From CBFFRJ01 sp051486985 (GTDB taxonomy: Bacteria > Pseudomonadota > Gammaproteobacteria > Enterobacterales > Enterobacteriaceae), in NCBI RefSeq assembly GCF_051486985.1, contig NZ_JAHVDV010000040.1:1-38537 (forward strand): DNA of 38,537 nucleotides. The letters are read 5' to 3'. This document shows positions 19,620-27,647 of this stretch, in pieces (position 1 is the first letter of the stretch; each line of letters starts with the position of its first letter). Under the pieces are notes generated by a model. The model made no database searches, was not told the DNA's origin, and worked only from the letters and a program-made list of their open reading frames with translations. The translations under genes were made by a program, and so were the position numbers.

Positions 19620-21251
19620 GTGTTAATTCTGCTTCACCTGCTCTCTTCGGTTGCCCTGTTAGTCTGGGGCACACACATTGTACGTACCGGCGTGATGCGC
19701 GTATTCGGTGCGCGGCTGCGCACCGTACTCAGCCGTAGCGTCGAGAAAAAAACGCTCGCCTTTAGCGCCGGGATTGGGGTAACTGCTCTGGTTCAGAGCA
19801 GCAATGCGACCACCATGCTGGTCACCTCTTTTGTGGCCCAGGATCTGGTAGCACTGGCGCCTGCGCTGGTGATTGTGCTGGGGGCGGACGTGGGAACCGC
19901 GCTGATGGCGCGCGTGCTCACTTTCGATCTCTCCTGGTTGTCGCCTTTGCTGATTTTCGTAGGGGTCATCTTCTTTCTTGGACGTAAGCAAACGCGGGAA
20001 GGGCAGCTGGGCCGCGTGAGCATCGGCCTTGGGCTTATCCTGCTGGCGCTTGAGCTTATTGTACAGGCGGTCACGCCCATTACTCAGGCGAACGGCGTAC
20101 AGGTGATTTTCGCCTCACTGACGGGCGATATCATGCTGGATGCGCTCATTGGCGCGGTGTTCGCGATCATCAGCTATTCGAGCCTGGCCGCCGTACTGCT
20201 GACGGCGACCCTGACCACGGCGGGGATCATCTCTTTCCCGGTGGCCCTCTGCCTGGTGATTGGCGCGAACCTCGGCTCTGGCTTGCTGGCGATGCTCAAC
20301 AATAGCGCAGCCAATGCCGCCGCCCGCCGCGTGGCACTGGGGAGCCTGTTGTTTAAGCTGGTGGGGAGCATCGCCATTCTGCCGTTTGTGCATATGCTGG
20401 CGGATCTGATGGACGAGCTGCCGCTGCCCAAAGCTGAGCTGGTTATCTATTTCCACGTCTTCTACAACCTGATTCGCTGTCTGGTGATGGTGCCCTTTGT
20501 GGGGGCGATGGCGACCCTTTGCCAACGATTAATCCGTGATGAACCAGAACTGGACGCCCGGCTTAAGCCGAAGCACCTGGACAGTTCTGCGCTCGACACG
20601 CCTACCCTTGCACTGGCCAATGCCGCCCGTGAAACGCTACGCATTGGTGACGCGATGGAGCTCATGCTTGAAGGGCTGCACAAAGTGATGCACGGTGAAC
20701 CCCGTCAGGAGAAGGAGCTGCGTAAGCTCGCTGATGACATCAACGTGCTTTATACCGCCATCAAGCTTTACCTTGCCCGTATGCCCAAAGAGGAGCTGGC
20801 CGAAGAGGAATCTAAACGCTGGGCCGAAATTATTGAGATGTCGCTCAACCTGGAGCAGGCGTCCGATATTGTCGAGCGTATGGGGAGTGAAATCGCTGAT
20901 AAATCGCTGGCGGCCCGGCGGGCTTTTTCCGTCGAGGGACTCAGGGAGCTGGATGCGCTCTATGAGCAACTGCTCACCAACCTGAAGCTGGCAATGTCGG
21001 TCTTTTTCTCCGGTGATGTCACCAGCGCCCGCCGCCTGCGTCGCAGTAAGCACCGTTTTCGCATTCTCAACCGACGCTATTCTCACGCGCATGTTGACAG
21101 GTTACATCAGCAAAACGTGCAGAGCATTGAAACCAGTTCACTGCATATGGGCCTGCTGGGTGACATGAAACGCCTCAACTCGTTGTTCTGCTCCGTAGCT
21201 TACAGCGTGCTGGAACAGCCCGACGACGATGACGGGAAGGACGAGTATTAA
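19620..21251 (+). CDS. yjbB: Na/Pi cotransporter family protein YjbB
   Basis: Inner-membrane protein of 543 residues, identical in length to E. coli YjbB, which promotes phosphate export. The N-terminal half (about 1-310) has two Na/Pi cotransporter repeats with the QSSNATT motif and multiple membrane segments. The C-terminal half (about 340-530) is a PhoU-like helical domain. The start is GTG, giving MLILLHLLSSVALLVWGTHI, with AAGGAG 11 nt upstream. In E. coli pepE follows; here a decayed toxin-antitoxin module takes that place. Confidence 0.96.
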   Translation: MLILLHLLSSVALLVWGTHIVRTGVMRVFGARLRTVLSRSVEKKTLAFSAGIGVTALVQSSNATTMLVTSFVAQDLVALAPALVIVLGADVGTALMARVLTFDLSWLSPLLIFVGVIFFLGRKQTREGQLGRVSIGLGLILLALELIVQAVTPITQANGVQVIFASLTGDIMLDALIGAVFAIISYSSLAAVLLTATLTTAGIISFPVALCLVIGANLGSGLLAMLNNSAANAAARRVALGSLLFKLVGSIAILPFVHMLADLMDELPLPKAELVIYFHVFYNLIRCLVMVPFVGAMATLCQRLIRDEPELDARLKPKHLDSSALDTPTLALANAARETLRIGDAMELMLEGLHKVMHGEPRQEKELRKLADDINVLYTAIKLYLARMPKEELAEEESKRWAEIIEMSLNLEQASDIVERMGSEIADKSLAARRAFSVEGLRELDALYEQLLTNLKLAMSVFFSGDVTSARRLRRSKHRFRILNRRYSHAHVDRLHQQNVQSIETSSLHMGLLGDMKRLNSLFCSVAYSVLEQPDDDDGKDEY

Positions 21252-21313
21252 GTCTGACAGAGTGGGTGGCGCAGCGGATCCACTGCACGGCGCCATCTGC
21301 CAGTGCTTATTGT

Positions 21314-21601
21314 TTATAGTGCAATGACTGTCTTAATGGATAGCGCAATGGCCAGCGCTTTCATCACGGCGAGGGTCGTTTTCAGCGTTGAATTGCCTTA
21401 GTCACTGACTGAGCGAGATAGCTGTTCGCGGGATAAACCCGTGCTGGCTGCAACCTGTGTCATCCCTTTCGCACGCGCCACGACGCCTAACGCTTTTGCA
21501 CTGTACGCGGCATCGCCTGTTTCAAACGCATCAGCCATAAAGATGGCAATTTCATCATCAACCAGCGCAGTGGCGGGATCATAGAGGGTAAGGTTGTTCA
21601 T
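21314..21601 (-). pseudogene. HigA-like addiction-module antidote, interrupted by a stop codon
   Basis: The first 67 codons read MNNLTLYDPATALVDDEIAI ... STGLSREQLSRSVSD, typical of the short XRE antidotes that follow Gp49/HigB-type toxins. Codon 68 is TAA (21398-21400). The same frame then continues for 27 more codons with GNSTLKTTLAVMKALAIALS, the conserved C-terminal helix-turn-helix part of the family, to a natural TAA at 21314. Intact relatives have Lys at the position of the internal stop (S-E-K-G-N-P-T-L-K). The 67-residue product would lack the second half of its DNA-binding region and is probably inactive. Confidence 0.8.
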
Positions 21602-21908
21602 CAGTGAATATCCCCTGCTCTGTGATTGAATTTGATAATTTTTCGGCAAGGATGATGTCGTTTTCTTGAGAACGTTTATCACCATAAAGCAGAAGAATGA
21701 TAACCTTCCCCTGTTATTTATAATAAATCCTGTATCCCGGCCCCCAGTGAACCCTTGGCTCACTAATGCCCTCTCCAACGGGTTACGCATCACCCGAAAG
21801 GGGATTGGCCAGGCGGAAAAGGCGAGTGGCAATAAGTGTCTTTGCCCGTCGGTCTGTAAGATTTTTTTCCCATCTACGCAACACATCGGTTGATTCCGCG
21901 TTTGTTGC
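21579..21908 (-). pseudogene. HigB/RelE-like (phage Gp49-type) toxin remnant
   Basis: In one frame the minus strand reads ESTDVLRRWEKNLTDRRAKT, LIATRLFRLANPLSGDA, stop, PVGEGISEPRVHWGPGYRIY, YK, stop, QGKVIILLLYGDKRSQENDI, ILAEKLSNSITEQGIF, then TGA at 21579-21581. This follows the Gp49-type toxin family from beginning to end. Two internal TAA codons (21783-21785 and 21714-21716) break it, and no start codon is found before an in-frame TGA at 21909-21911. The frame ends 23 nt inside the antidote start, the usual toxin-then-antidote overlap. The module is dead as written. Confidence 0.78.
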
Positions 21909-22048
21909 TCACACAACGTTGCGCGGTCTTTCAGGCGTCACGTTATGCAGAAAGACGCAGCAGATCACATTTAATTGGCGAGCGCTTGTGTAGAGGATTT
22001 TTTATCTGCAGTCAGGTGAGATATATTTCACCGATTACAGGAGAATTT

Positions 22049-22927
22049 ATGCTGCCAGACTCATCAACCCGATTAAATAAATACATCAGTGAGAGCGGAA
22101 TCTGCTCGCGCCGCGAGGCCGACCGCTTTATCGAACAAGGCAACGTCTTTATTAATGGTAAACGCGCTGCCATTGGCGATCAGGTTAAGCCCGGTGACGT
22201 TGTGAAGGTCAACGGCCAGTTGATTGAGCCGCGCGAAGCCGATGATTTAGTGCTGATTGCGCTGAACAAACCGGTCGGTATTGTCAGCACAACCGAAGAT
22301 GGTGAGCGCGATAACATCGTGGACTTCGTTAACCACAGTAAGCGCGTTTTCCCTATTGGCCGTCTGGATAAAGACTCTCAGGGGCTGATTTTTCTTACCA
22401 ACCACGGCGACCTGGTCAACAAGATTTTGCGCGCCGGTAACGATCACGAAAAAGAGTATCTGGTGACGGTGGATAAACCCGTTACCGACGATTTCATCCG
22501 TGGCATGGGCGCGGGTGTACCGATCCTGGGTACCGTCACCAAAAAATGCAAGGTCAAGAAAGAGGCACCTTTTGTGTTTCGCATTACCCTGGTGCAGGGG
22601 CTGAACCGCCAGATCCGCCGCATGTGCGAACACTTTGGATTTGAAGTGACCAAACTGGAGCGCACCCGCATCATGAACGTCAGCCTGACGGGCATTCCAC
22701 TGGGTGAATGGCGTGATCTCACCGACGATGAGCTGATCGACCTCTTTAAACTCATCGAGAATTCGTCGTCTGAAGCGAAGCCGAAAGCGAAGGTAAAACC
22801 GAAGGCCGCAGCGACAACCGCGAAGAAACCGGCAGCCAGCGGGGCGAAAAACATGGCAAAAACCCCGGCGGAGCTGGCGTCACGCAAACGCTTTACCGCA
22901 CCGGGTCGTAAGAAGAAAGGACGTTAA
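22049..22927 (+). CDS. rluF: 23S rRNA pseudouridine(2604) synthase
   Basis: RluF makes pseudouridine at U2604 of 23S rRNA. The product has 292 residues (E. coli 290). It has an N-terminal S4 RNA-binding domain (about 7-65, LNKYISESGICSRREADRFI) and an RsuA-type catalytic domain with Asp107 in GRLDKDSQGL. A lysine/alanine-rich tail (KPKAKVKPKAAATTAKKPA) ends RFTAPGRKKKGR. The ATG at 22049 is chosen because CAGGAG lies 8 bp upstream and MLPDSS is the family N terminus; the open frame extends 53 codons further upstream without support. The stop overlaps the yjbD stop by 3 bp, convergent. Confidence 0.97.
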   Translation: MLPDSSTRLNKYISESGICSRREADRFIEQGNVFINGKRAAIGDQVKPGDVVKVNGQLIEPREADDLVLIALNKPVGIVSTTEDGERDNIVDFVNHSKRVFPIGRLDKDSQGLIFLTNHGDLVNKILRAGNDHEKEYLVTVDKPVTDDFIRGMGAGVPILGTVTKKCKVKKEAPFVFRITLVQGLNRQIRRMCEHFGFEVTKLERTRIMNVSLTGIPLGEWRDLTDDELIDLFKLIENSSSEAKPKAKVKPKAAATTAKKPAASGAKNMAKTPAELASRKRFTAPGRKKKGR

Positions 22928-23196
22928 CGCCTGCCGCGCGTTGAGGTACTGGCCGACCACGAAAAGGTGGCCGCTTCATCCGGTTTGTAAGCCTGCTTTT
23001 TCTTTAACTGGCGGGCTTTTTTTGCCTCTGCTTCCCGCTCCACCATCAGTTTGTCGATGTACTCTTTTTTGACGTTATTGGTTTCGGCGTTGGTCAGCAC
23101 GCGTCCGTGGGCAATGCGTGCGCGATCCAGTAACGTTTTCAGTTCACGCTGTTCGCGCTCGGTCATCTCTTTTTGCGTAATGCGGGGGAGTGCCAT
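22924..23196 (-). CDS. yjbD: YjbD family protein (DUF3811)
   Basis: Protein of 90 residues, nearly identical to E. coli YjbD (MALPRITQKEMTEREQRELK ... TRGRR). It is highly charged, with a predicted helical, lysine-rich middle (MVEREAEAKKARQLKKKQ), and is probably cytoplasmic. Its function is unknown. It is convergent with rluF, with overlapping stop codons, as in E. coli. Confidence 0.93.
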   Translation of the reverse strand: MALPRITQKEMTEREQRELKTLLDRARIAHGRVLTNAETNNVKKEYIDKLMVEREAEAKKARQLKKKQAYKPDEAATFSWSASTSTRGRR

Positions 23197-23261
23197 GGGT
23201 GTGCCCTCAGTGGGAAAGTGAACCCAGTGTACGGCAATGTGGCGAAGCTCACCATGATATA

Positions 23262-23288
23262 AGCCGGGTAAGCGTGAGCCACCCGGCT
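23262..23288 (-). terminator. hairpin between panS and yjbD
   Basis: Perfect 8-bp stem AGCCGGGT / ACCCGGCT in the gap after the panS stop (minus strand). There is little T tract, so it may be a weak terminator or a REP-like palindrome. Confidence 0.5.
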
Positions 23289-23295
23289 TTGCTCA

Positions 23296-24237
23296 TTACT
23301 TTTGCGTCACTCTGTCCTGCGGTTGCTGTTCAATAGGCTTACCAGACCAGTAGCCTGCCAGCAGCGAACCGGAGAGGTTGTGCCACACCGAGAACAGTGC
23401 CCCCGGCAGGGCCGCCAGCGGGGAAAAGTAGATTTTACCGAGCGCTGCCGCCAGCCCGGAGTTTTGCATACCCACTTCAATCGCAAGCGTGCGGCAGGTG
23501 GACTCGTCAAAACCAAACAGACGTCCGCCCCAGTAGCCGCACAGCAGACCGATGCTGTTATGCAGAATCACCGCCACTATCACCACCAGGCCGACTGACG
23601 CAATGTGTGCCGCAGAACCCGCCACCACCGCGCTGATGATCGCCAGAATGCAGACCATTGAAAATGCCGGCAGGTACGGCTCTACAGCTTTCACCACACG
23701 TGGGAACAGATGGTGAACGACCAGACCGAGGCCAATCGGTATCACCACAATTTGCAGGATGCTGAGCAGCATACCCATGATATCAACCTGAATATGCGCG
23801 TCCACGTAGAGGCGGGTGAGCAGCGGCGTGGCAATCACGCCCACCAGCGTGGAGACAGACGAAATCGTCACGGAGAGCGCCACATCACCCTTCGCCAGAT
23901 AGATCATCACGTTGGAGGCCGTGCCGCTTGCCACGCTGCCAACCAGCACCATCCCGGCAGAAAGGTCCGGCGGCATGTTGAAAATCATCGCCAGCAGCCA
24001 GGCGGCTAATGGCATCACAAGGTAGTGCAGAAAAGTCCCTGCGGCGACGGGAGCCGGGCGCGACAGCACACGCTTAAAGTCGTCAATTTTTAAGTGTACG
24101 CCCATGCCAAACATAATCAGCATCAGAAGCGTGCTGACCCAGGGGCCAATGGGCGTAAAGGTAGAGGGCGTGTAATAAGCAACAACAGAGAGCAGCAGCG
24201 CCCATAACGGGAACAGCCGGGTCAGTACGGCGAGCAT
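23296..24237 (-). CDS. panS: bile acid:sodium symporter family protein, ketopantoate/pantothenate transporter PanS
   Basis: Inner-membrane transporter of 313 residues with about ten hydrophobic segments and the BASS/SBF family signatures (SVASGTASNVMIYLAKGDVA, and EVGMQNSGLAAALG near the C terminus). The sequence is close to Salmonella PanS, which imports pantoate precursors and pantothenate; the substrate here is inferred from that similarity. The start at 24237 is chosen because AAGGA lies 7 nt upstream. The frame extends 41 codons further, but that part reads through an ERIC element. It sits between yjbD and rtcR, where E. coli has neither. Confidence 0.85.
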   Translation of the reverse strand: MLAVLTRLFPLWALLLSVVAYYTPSTFTPIGPWVSTLLMLIMFGMGVHLKIDDFKRVLSRPAPVAAGTFLHYLVMPLAAWLLAMIFNMPPDLSAGMVLVGSVASGTASNVMIYLAKGDVALSVTISSVSTLVGVIATPLLTRLYVDAHIQVDIMGMLLSILQIVVIPIGLGLVVHHLFPRVVKAVEPYLPAFSMVCILAIISAVVAGSAAHIASVGLVVIVAVILHNSIGLLCGYWGGRLFGFDESTCRTLAIEVGMQNSGLAAALGKIYFSPLAALPGALFSVWHNLSGSLLAGYWSGKPIEQQPQDRVTQK

Positions 24238-24276
24238 AGCGATTTCCTTGCAGGTGTGGTGTTGTGTTTCGTTATG

Positions 24277-24401
24277 TACCCTAACTAATTCGAGTCGCCG
24301 GAAGGCGGCAAGTGTGTGACTCCCAGGGAGCTTACCGAAGTAAGTGACTGGGATGAGCAAACACAGCCAACACGCGTGCGGCCTGAAGTATGACGGGTAT
24401 A
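24277..24401. repeat. ERIC element
   Basis: About 125 bp. It begins TACCCTAACTAATTCGAGTC and ends GAAGTATGACGGGTATA. The core GGGAGCTTACCGAAGTAAGT is the ERIC core (GGAGCTTACATAAGTAAGTGACTGGG in the consensus). It lies between panS and rtcR; the T tract of the rtcR terminator abuts its end. Confidence 0.93.
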
Positions 24402-24426
24402 AAAAAGGCCGGGATCGAGCACGGCC
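24401..24426 (-). terminator. rtcR terminator
   Basis: On the minus strand, GGCCG / CGGCC stem followed by TTTTTT. It lies 60 bp after the rtcR stop codon and touches the ERIC element. Confidence 0.7.
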
Positions 24427-24484
24427 ATAGGTATTGTTTATCGTGTGCGGAAAAAATATTCAAACAAATTATGGTGAAGAGGAT

Positions 24485-26065
24485 TCATGTGCCGGTGTGG
24501 ATGCTTTCCCAGCTCAGCCCGAAACGGGCCAGATATTTGCGCAGACGGTCGGCATCGTTAGGATTGGCTTTCTTCAGCCGTGAGACGGCAAACAGCTCGC
24601 GGCCTGCCCCGGAGAGAGAGGTACTGCGGCGGCACACCTCCAGCACCGTTTCGAGCTGGCGCTGGTCAAAGAGATCAATCTCTTCATTGAGCGGCGTGGG
24701 GGCAGGTATGCTGCGCCAGTTCTGTTGTAAGCGTGTAATCTCCTCTTCAGCGCCGGCCAGGGTGATACGACCTTGCTCCGCAAGCGTTGCCATACGGGCA
24801 ATGGACGAACTCAGCTCGCGGAAGTTGCCGCGCCACTGCGCCTGAGCGGAACAGGCAAAGGCCAGATAGCGCTCACGGGCTTCTTTGTCGAAGCGGATCT
24901 GCGTTTGCGCTTCTGCCGAGAAGCGTTGCAGTTCAAATTCGATATTGGGGGCGATGTCTTCCCGCCGCTCGGCAAGCCCAGGCAGGGCGAAGGTCCACAT
25001 ATTGATACGTGCGTAGAGATCCTCGCGAAACCGTCCTTCCATCACCCACTGGTGCATATCCCGGTGGGTTCCGGCGATAAGCTGAAAATCGCTGTGGACC
25101 TCTTTATCTGATCCGAAGGGAAAAAAGGTTTTTTCCTCAATGGCTTTTAGCAGCATCGCCTGTTCGTCCAGCCCCAGTTCGGCAATTTCATCCAGAAAGA
25201 GTACCCCTCCATCCGCCTCGCGCAGTAACCCCTGGCGTGATGAGAGCGCCCCGGTAAAAGCGCCTTTCACGTGGCCAAACAGCGTGGACATGGCGTTATC
25301 GCCACGCAACGTGGCGCAGTTGACCGCCACCAGTCTGCCCGCCACCCGGTGCCGAGCCTGACGCAGCTGAAAAATACGTTTCGCCAGGAAGGATTTCCCG
25401 GCACCTGTCGGGCCGGTAAGCAGAATCGGGGCCGTGGAGCGTAAGGCGACACGTTCGATCTGTTCTATAAGCGTATTAAAGGTTGCGTTGCGGGTATCGA
25501 TACCCGCTTTCAGCAGAGACACCGCGTGCTGCTGCTCGCGCTGAAAGCGGCTGGTTAAGGTGGCGTAGCGGCTCAAATCCAGGTCGATGACAGAATGTAC
25601 CCCCGCCGCAACATCTTCTTCTGAGGAGCCTTTGGGTGCCGGACCGGTTTGCAGAAGGCTGGCGGGCAGATAGCGGGCCTCCGTCAGTAAAAACCAGCAA
25701 ATCTGTGCCACGTGCGTGCCGGTGGTGATATGCACCAAGTACTCTTCGTTGTCGGTATCAAAGTCATAGTGGGTCGCAAAATCGAGAAACGCAGCGTAGA
25801 CCTCTTCAAAGTCCCAGGGGTCCTGGATCGTCACGCTGTGCGGACGCACCTCCGTCCCGGGGGAGAGAAGGGCAATATCTTCCGCCAGTTGTTGTGCCAT
25901 ACCGATGTCGCGTGGCTGATGGAGCAGTTCCAGCCGATCGACTGGCAAATCCGGCTGCTGACACAACCCGACCGTTGGCCGCCATTTGCGCAGGCGGTTG
26001 GCCCGTTTTCCCCGCTTGTCGAGTACCGTACCAAGAACACCAATCACTACCCTGCGTTTCTTCAT
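24485..26065 (-). CDS. rtcR: RtcR, sigma-54-dependent activator of RNA repair genes
   Basis: Protein of 526 residues (E. coli RtcR 532). The N-terminal CARF domain (about 1-180, with DPWDFEEVYAAF and HITTGTHVAQICWFLLTEAR) senses RNA ends or fragments. The AAA+ domain has Walker A GPTGAGKS (218-225), the sigma-54 contact loop GAFTGA (268-273), Walker B GVLFLDE (287-293) and the arginine-finger region GRFREDLYAR. A C-terminal Fis-type DNA-binding region ends with NDADRLRKYLARFGLSW. The start at 26065 has AGGAT 6 nt upstream. The gene is divergent from the slipin-rtcB operon, whose sigma-54 promoter it is expected to activate. Confidence 0.96.
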   Translation of the reverse strand: MKKRRVVIGVLGTVLDKRGKRANRLRKWRPTVGLCQQPDLPVDRLELLHQPRDIGMAQQLAEDIALLSPGTEVRPHSVTIQDPWDFEEVYAAFLDFATHYDFDTDNEEYLVHITTGTHVAQICWFLLTEARYLPASLLQTGPAPKGSSEEDVAAGVHSVIDLDLSRYATLTSRFQREQQHAVSLLKAGIDTRNATFNTLIEQIERVALRSTAPILLTGPTGAGKSFLAKRIFQLRQARHRVAGRLVAVNCATLRGDNAMSTLFGHVKGAFTGALSSRQGLLREADGGVLFLDEIAELGLDEQAMLLKAIEEKTFFPFGSDKEVHSDFQLIAGTHRDMHQWVMEGRFREDLYARINMWTFALPGLAERREDIAPNIEFELQRFSAEAQTQIRFDKEARERYLAFACSAQAQWRGNFRELSSSIARMATLAEQGRITLAGAEEEITRLQQNWRSIPAPTPLNEEIDLFDQRQLETVLEVCRRSTSLSGAGRELFAVSRLKKANPNDADRLRKYLARFGLSWESIHTGT

Positions 26066-26092
26066 GTTTATCCTGCAAGATAAATTCCGATA

Positions 26093-26117
26093 ACTTAGTA
26101 TAAAAATACAGCTAAGT
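26093..26117. promoter_or_regulatory. candidate RtcR upstream activating sequence
   Basis: Inverted repeat ACTTAG (26093-26098) / CTAAGT (26112-26117), with a related AAGTTAG at 26124-26130. It lies about 85-110 bp before the sigma-54 promoter, the usual distance for an enhancer-binding protein. Assignment to RtcR rests on position only. Confidence 0.35.
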
Positions 26118-26160
26118 GAACACAAGTTAGTTAAAAGCGATTGTCATAAAATTACTTATT

Positions 26161-26173
26161 TATCAATAGCTTA
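26161..26173 (+). promoter_or_regulatory. candidate IHF site
   Basis: TATCAATAGCTTA fits the IHF core WATCAANNNNTTR at every position. It lies between the candidate activator site and the sigma-54 promoter, where IHF bending is commonly used. Confidence 0.5.
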
Positions 26174-26200
26174 AATAAATTATTTTCTTTTTTATCTTTC

Positions 26201-26216
26201 TGGCACGCTTCTGGCA
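26201..26216 (+). promoter_or_regulatory. sigma-54 (RpoN) promoter of the RNA-repair operon
   Basis: TGGCACGCTTCTGGCA matches TGGCACG-N4-TTGCA with one mismatch and has the required GG (-24) and GC (-12) with 10 bp between them. Transcription should start near 26227, about 300 nt before the first gene. Confidence 0.85.
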
Positions 26217-26227
26217 ATAGCTAATAC

Positions 26228-26510
26228 GTCACGATGCTGAGCACGCAGGGGGTAAGGCCCCGCCAGCGCACCCGGAACGGTAAGACGTTATCCGCGGGGC
26301 GTTCTGTCAGCACCGGGACACATTAAGGGTTCGATTCCCGACTCACCCTTCCAGGTGAACACTGGTTGTATTGGTTAATGCGCTGTCAGGTTGGTAACGA
26401 CAGCAACACACCGGCGCCGATAAGGGTTCCGGGTCGCAGGCAAAACAGGCTGGCAGGAGTGGCCTGTTCCCCTCCGGCTCCGCACCTGCATCCGTGCCGG
26501 TACGTGAAAA
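26228..26510 (+). ncRNA. structured tRNA-like / Y-RNA-like leader of the RNA-repair operon
   Basis: Unusually structured, GC-rich leader between the sigma-54 promoter and the slipin gene. Visible pairings: GGGG/CCCC around TAAGG (26249-26261); CGGAACG/CGTTCTG (26273-26279, 26300-26306); AAGGGT/ACCCTT (26325-26350) with a T-arm-like GGGTTCGATTCCCG inside; GCTGTC/GACAGC (26382-26404) closing a D-arm-like loop AGGTTGGTAAC; ACCGGC/GCCGGT (26410-26501) enclosing GCAGG/CCTGC and AACAGGC/GCCTGTT. No complete tRNA with acceptor stem and CCA is present. In Salmonella the RNA-repair operon carries Y RNAs (yrlA, yrlB) that mimic tRNA. This leader may be a counterpart, although no rsr (Ro60) gene is nearby. 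Confidence 0.5.
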
Positions 26511-26524
26511 GATAAGGATGAAAA

Positions 26525-27643
26525 ATGAATAAGAAAATCACTATTCGTAAAGGACAGTTGGCTCTGCTGGCAAAAGCAGGCGATTACACCCACATTTTTG
26601 AGGCAGGAGAGCACCGTCTCCCCAGGTTTGGTAAGCAGGAGGTCACCTTCGTTGATCTCAATGGCGGGGATGTGGAGAGAGAACTTGCTCACTATCTGCG
26701 CCGTTTCCGGCCGGAATGGGTCGACGCCTACTGCCTGACCGCTGATACCACCGAGCATAACGTTGCTGCGCTGTACCGTAATGACATCCTCGTGGAAATC
26801 ATACCTCCCGCTTCGCGTCGGATGTTCTGGCAGGACGGCAGCCTGAGCATTGCATTGCTGGATACTAAGGATGCGCGCGTGCCTGAGCGCATCATGAATG
26901 CCGTACTGCAACCACGTACTGCCATTAAGGGACGGGAAGCCATCCAGACCGTCAACGTCGGAGCATGGCATGTCGGCGTCCTGAAAATTGATGGTGTTAC
27001 ACAGCCGCTGTTGCCACCGGGCATCACCGCCTACTGGCAGGTGAACCATCTGATTGAGGCGGATGTTGTCGACACGCGTTTGCAGGTGATGGAGGTCACG
27101 GGGCAGGAGATCCTGACCAAAGACAAAGTGAATTTGCGCATCAACCTGGGCGCAAACTGGCACTACAGTGACGTCTTACGGGCGTTCAGTCAGCTTAGTA
27201 AACCGCTGGAGCATCTCTATCGCGAGTTACAGTTTGCTCTGCGTGAAGCGGTAGGGACCCGTACACTTGATGAACTCCTGGAAGACAAGCAGGTGATCGA
27301 CAGCGTGGTGAGCGCCCAGGTTAAAACGCGCATGACGCCCTTTGGCATGGATATCGCCTCGCTGGGGGTGAAGGACATCGTACTGCCAGGCGACATGAAA
27401 ACTATCCTGGCAAAACTGGTGGAGGCGGAAAAATCAGCACAGGCGAATGTGATTCGTCGACGTGAAGAGACAGCGGCGACCCGATCATTACTGAACACCG
27501 CAAAAGTGATGGAAAGCAACCCGGTGGCACTGCGCTTAAAAGAGCTGGAAACCCTGGAAAGAGTGGCGGAGCGTATCGATAAGATCTCCGTCTTCGGTGG
27601 CCTGGATAATGTACTGAATGGACTGGTGAATATTAAAGGATAA
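26525..27643 (+). CDS. slipin (SPFH/stomatin-like) family protein of the RNA-repair operon
   Basis: Protein of 372 residues. The central part (about 145-320: INVGAWHVGVLKIDG, then ILTKDKVNLRINLGANW, then EVVGTRT-like LREAVGTRTLDELLEDK, then MDIASLGVKDIVLPGDMKTI) is a typical SPFH/Band 7 domain of slipins. It is followed by a helical segment (EAEKSAQANVIRRREETAAT). Unlike most slipins it has no N-terminal membrane segment; the first 140 residues are a soluble-looking extension. AAGGATG lies just before the ATG. It is the first gene of the sigma-54 operon, with rtcB 4 bp downstream. Slipins are a known partner of some RtcB operons, but their role there is unclear; scaffolding of the ligase is a guess. 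Confidence 0.9.
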   Translation: MNKKITIRKGQLALLAKAGDYTHIFEAGEHRLPRFGKQEVTFVDLNGGDVERELAHYLRRFRPEWVDAYCLTADTTEHNVAALYRNDILVEIIPPASRRMFWQDGSLSIALLDTKDARVPERIMNAVLQPRTAIKGREAIQTVNVGAWHVGVLKIDGVTQPLLPPGITAYWQVNHLIEADVVDTRLQVMEVTGQEILTKDKVNLRINLGANWHYSDVLRAFSQLSKPLEHLYRELQFALREAVGTRTLDELLEDKQVIDSVVSAQVKTRMTPFGMDIASLGVKDIVLPGDMKTILAKLVEAEKSAQANVIRRREETAATRSLLNTAKVMESNPVALRLKELETLERVAERIDKISVFGGLDNVLNGLVNIKG

Positions 27644-27647
27644 CCTC

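Noticed and set aside
21890..22048. N-terminal extension of rluF by 53 codons
   Set aside because: The family N terminus and the CAGGAG site support the start at 22049; the upstream part runs over the toxin remnant on the other strand.
26309..26350. A true tRNA gene around GGGTTCGATTCCCG
   Set aside because: The T-arm-like motif is present, but no matching 7-bp acceptor stem, anticodon loop or CCA end can be found at tRNA spacing; it is described as tRNA-like only.
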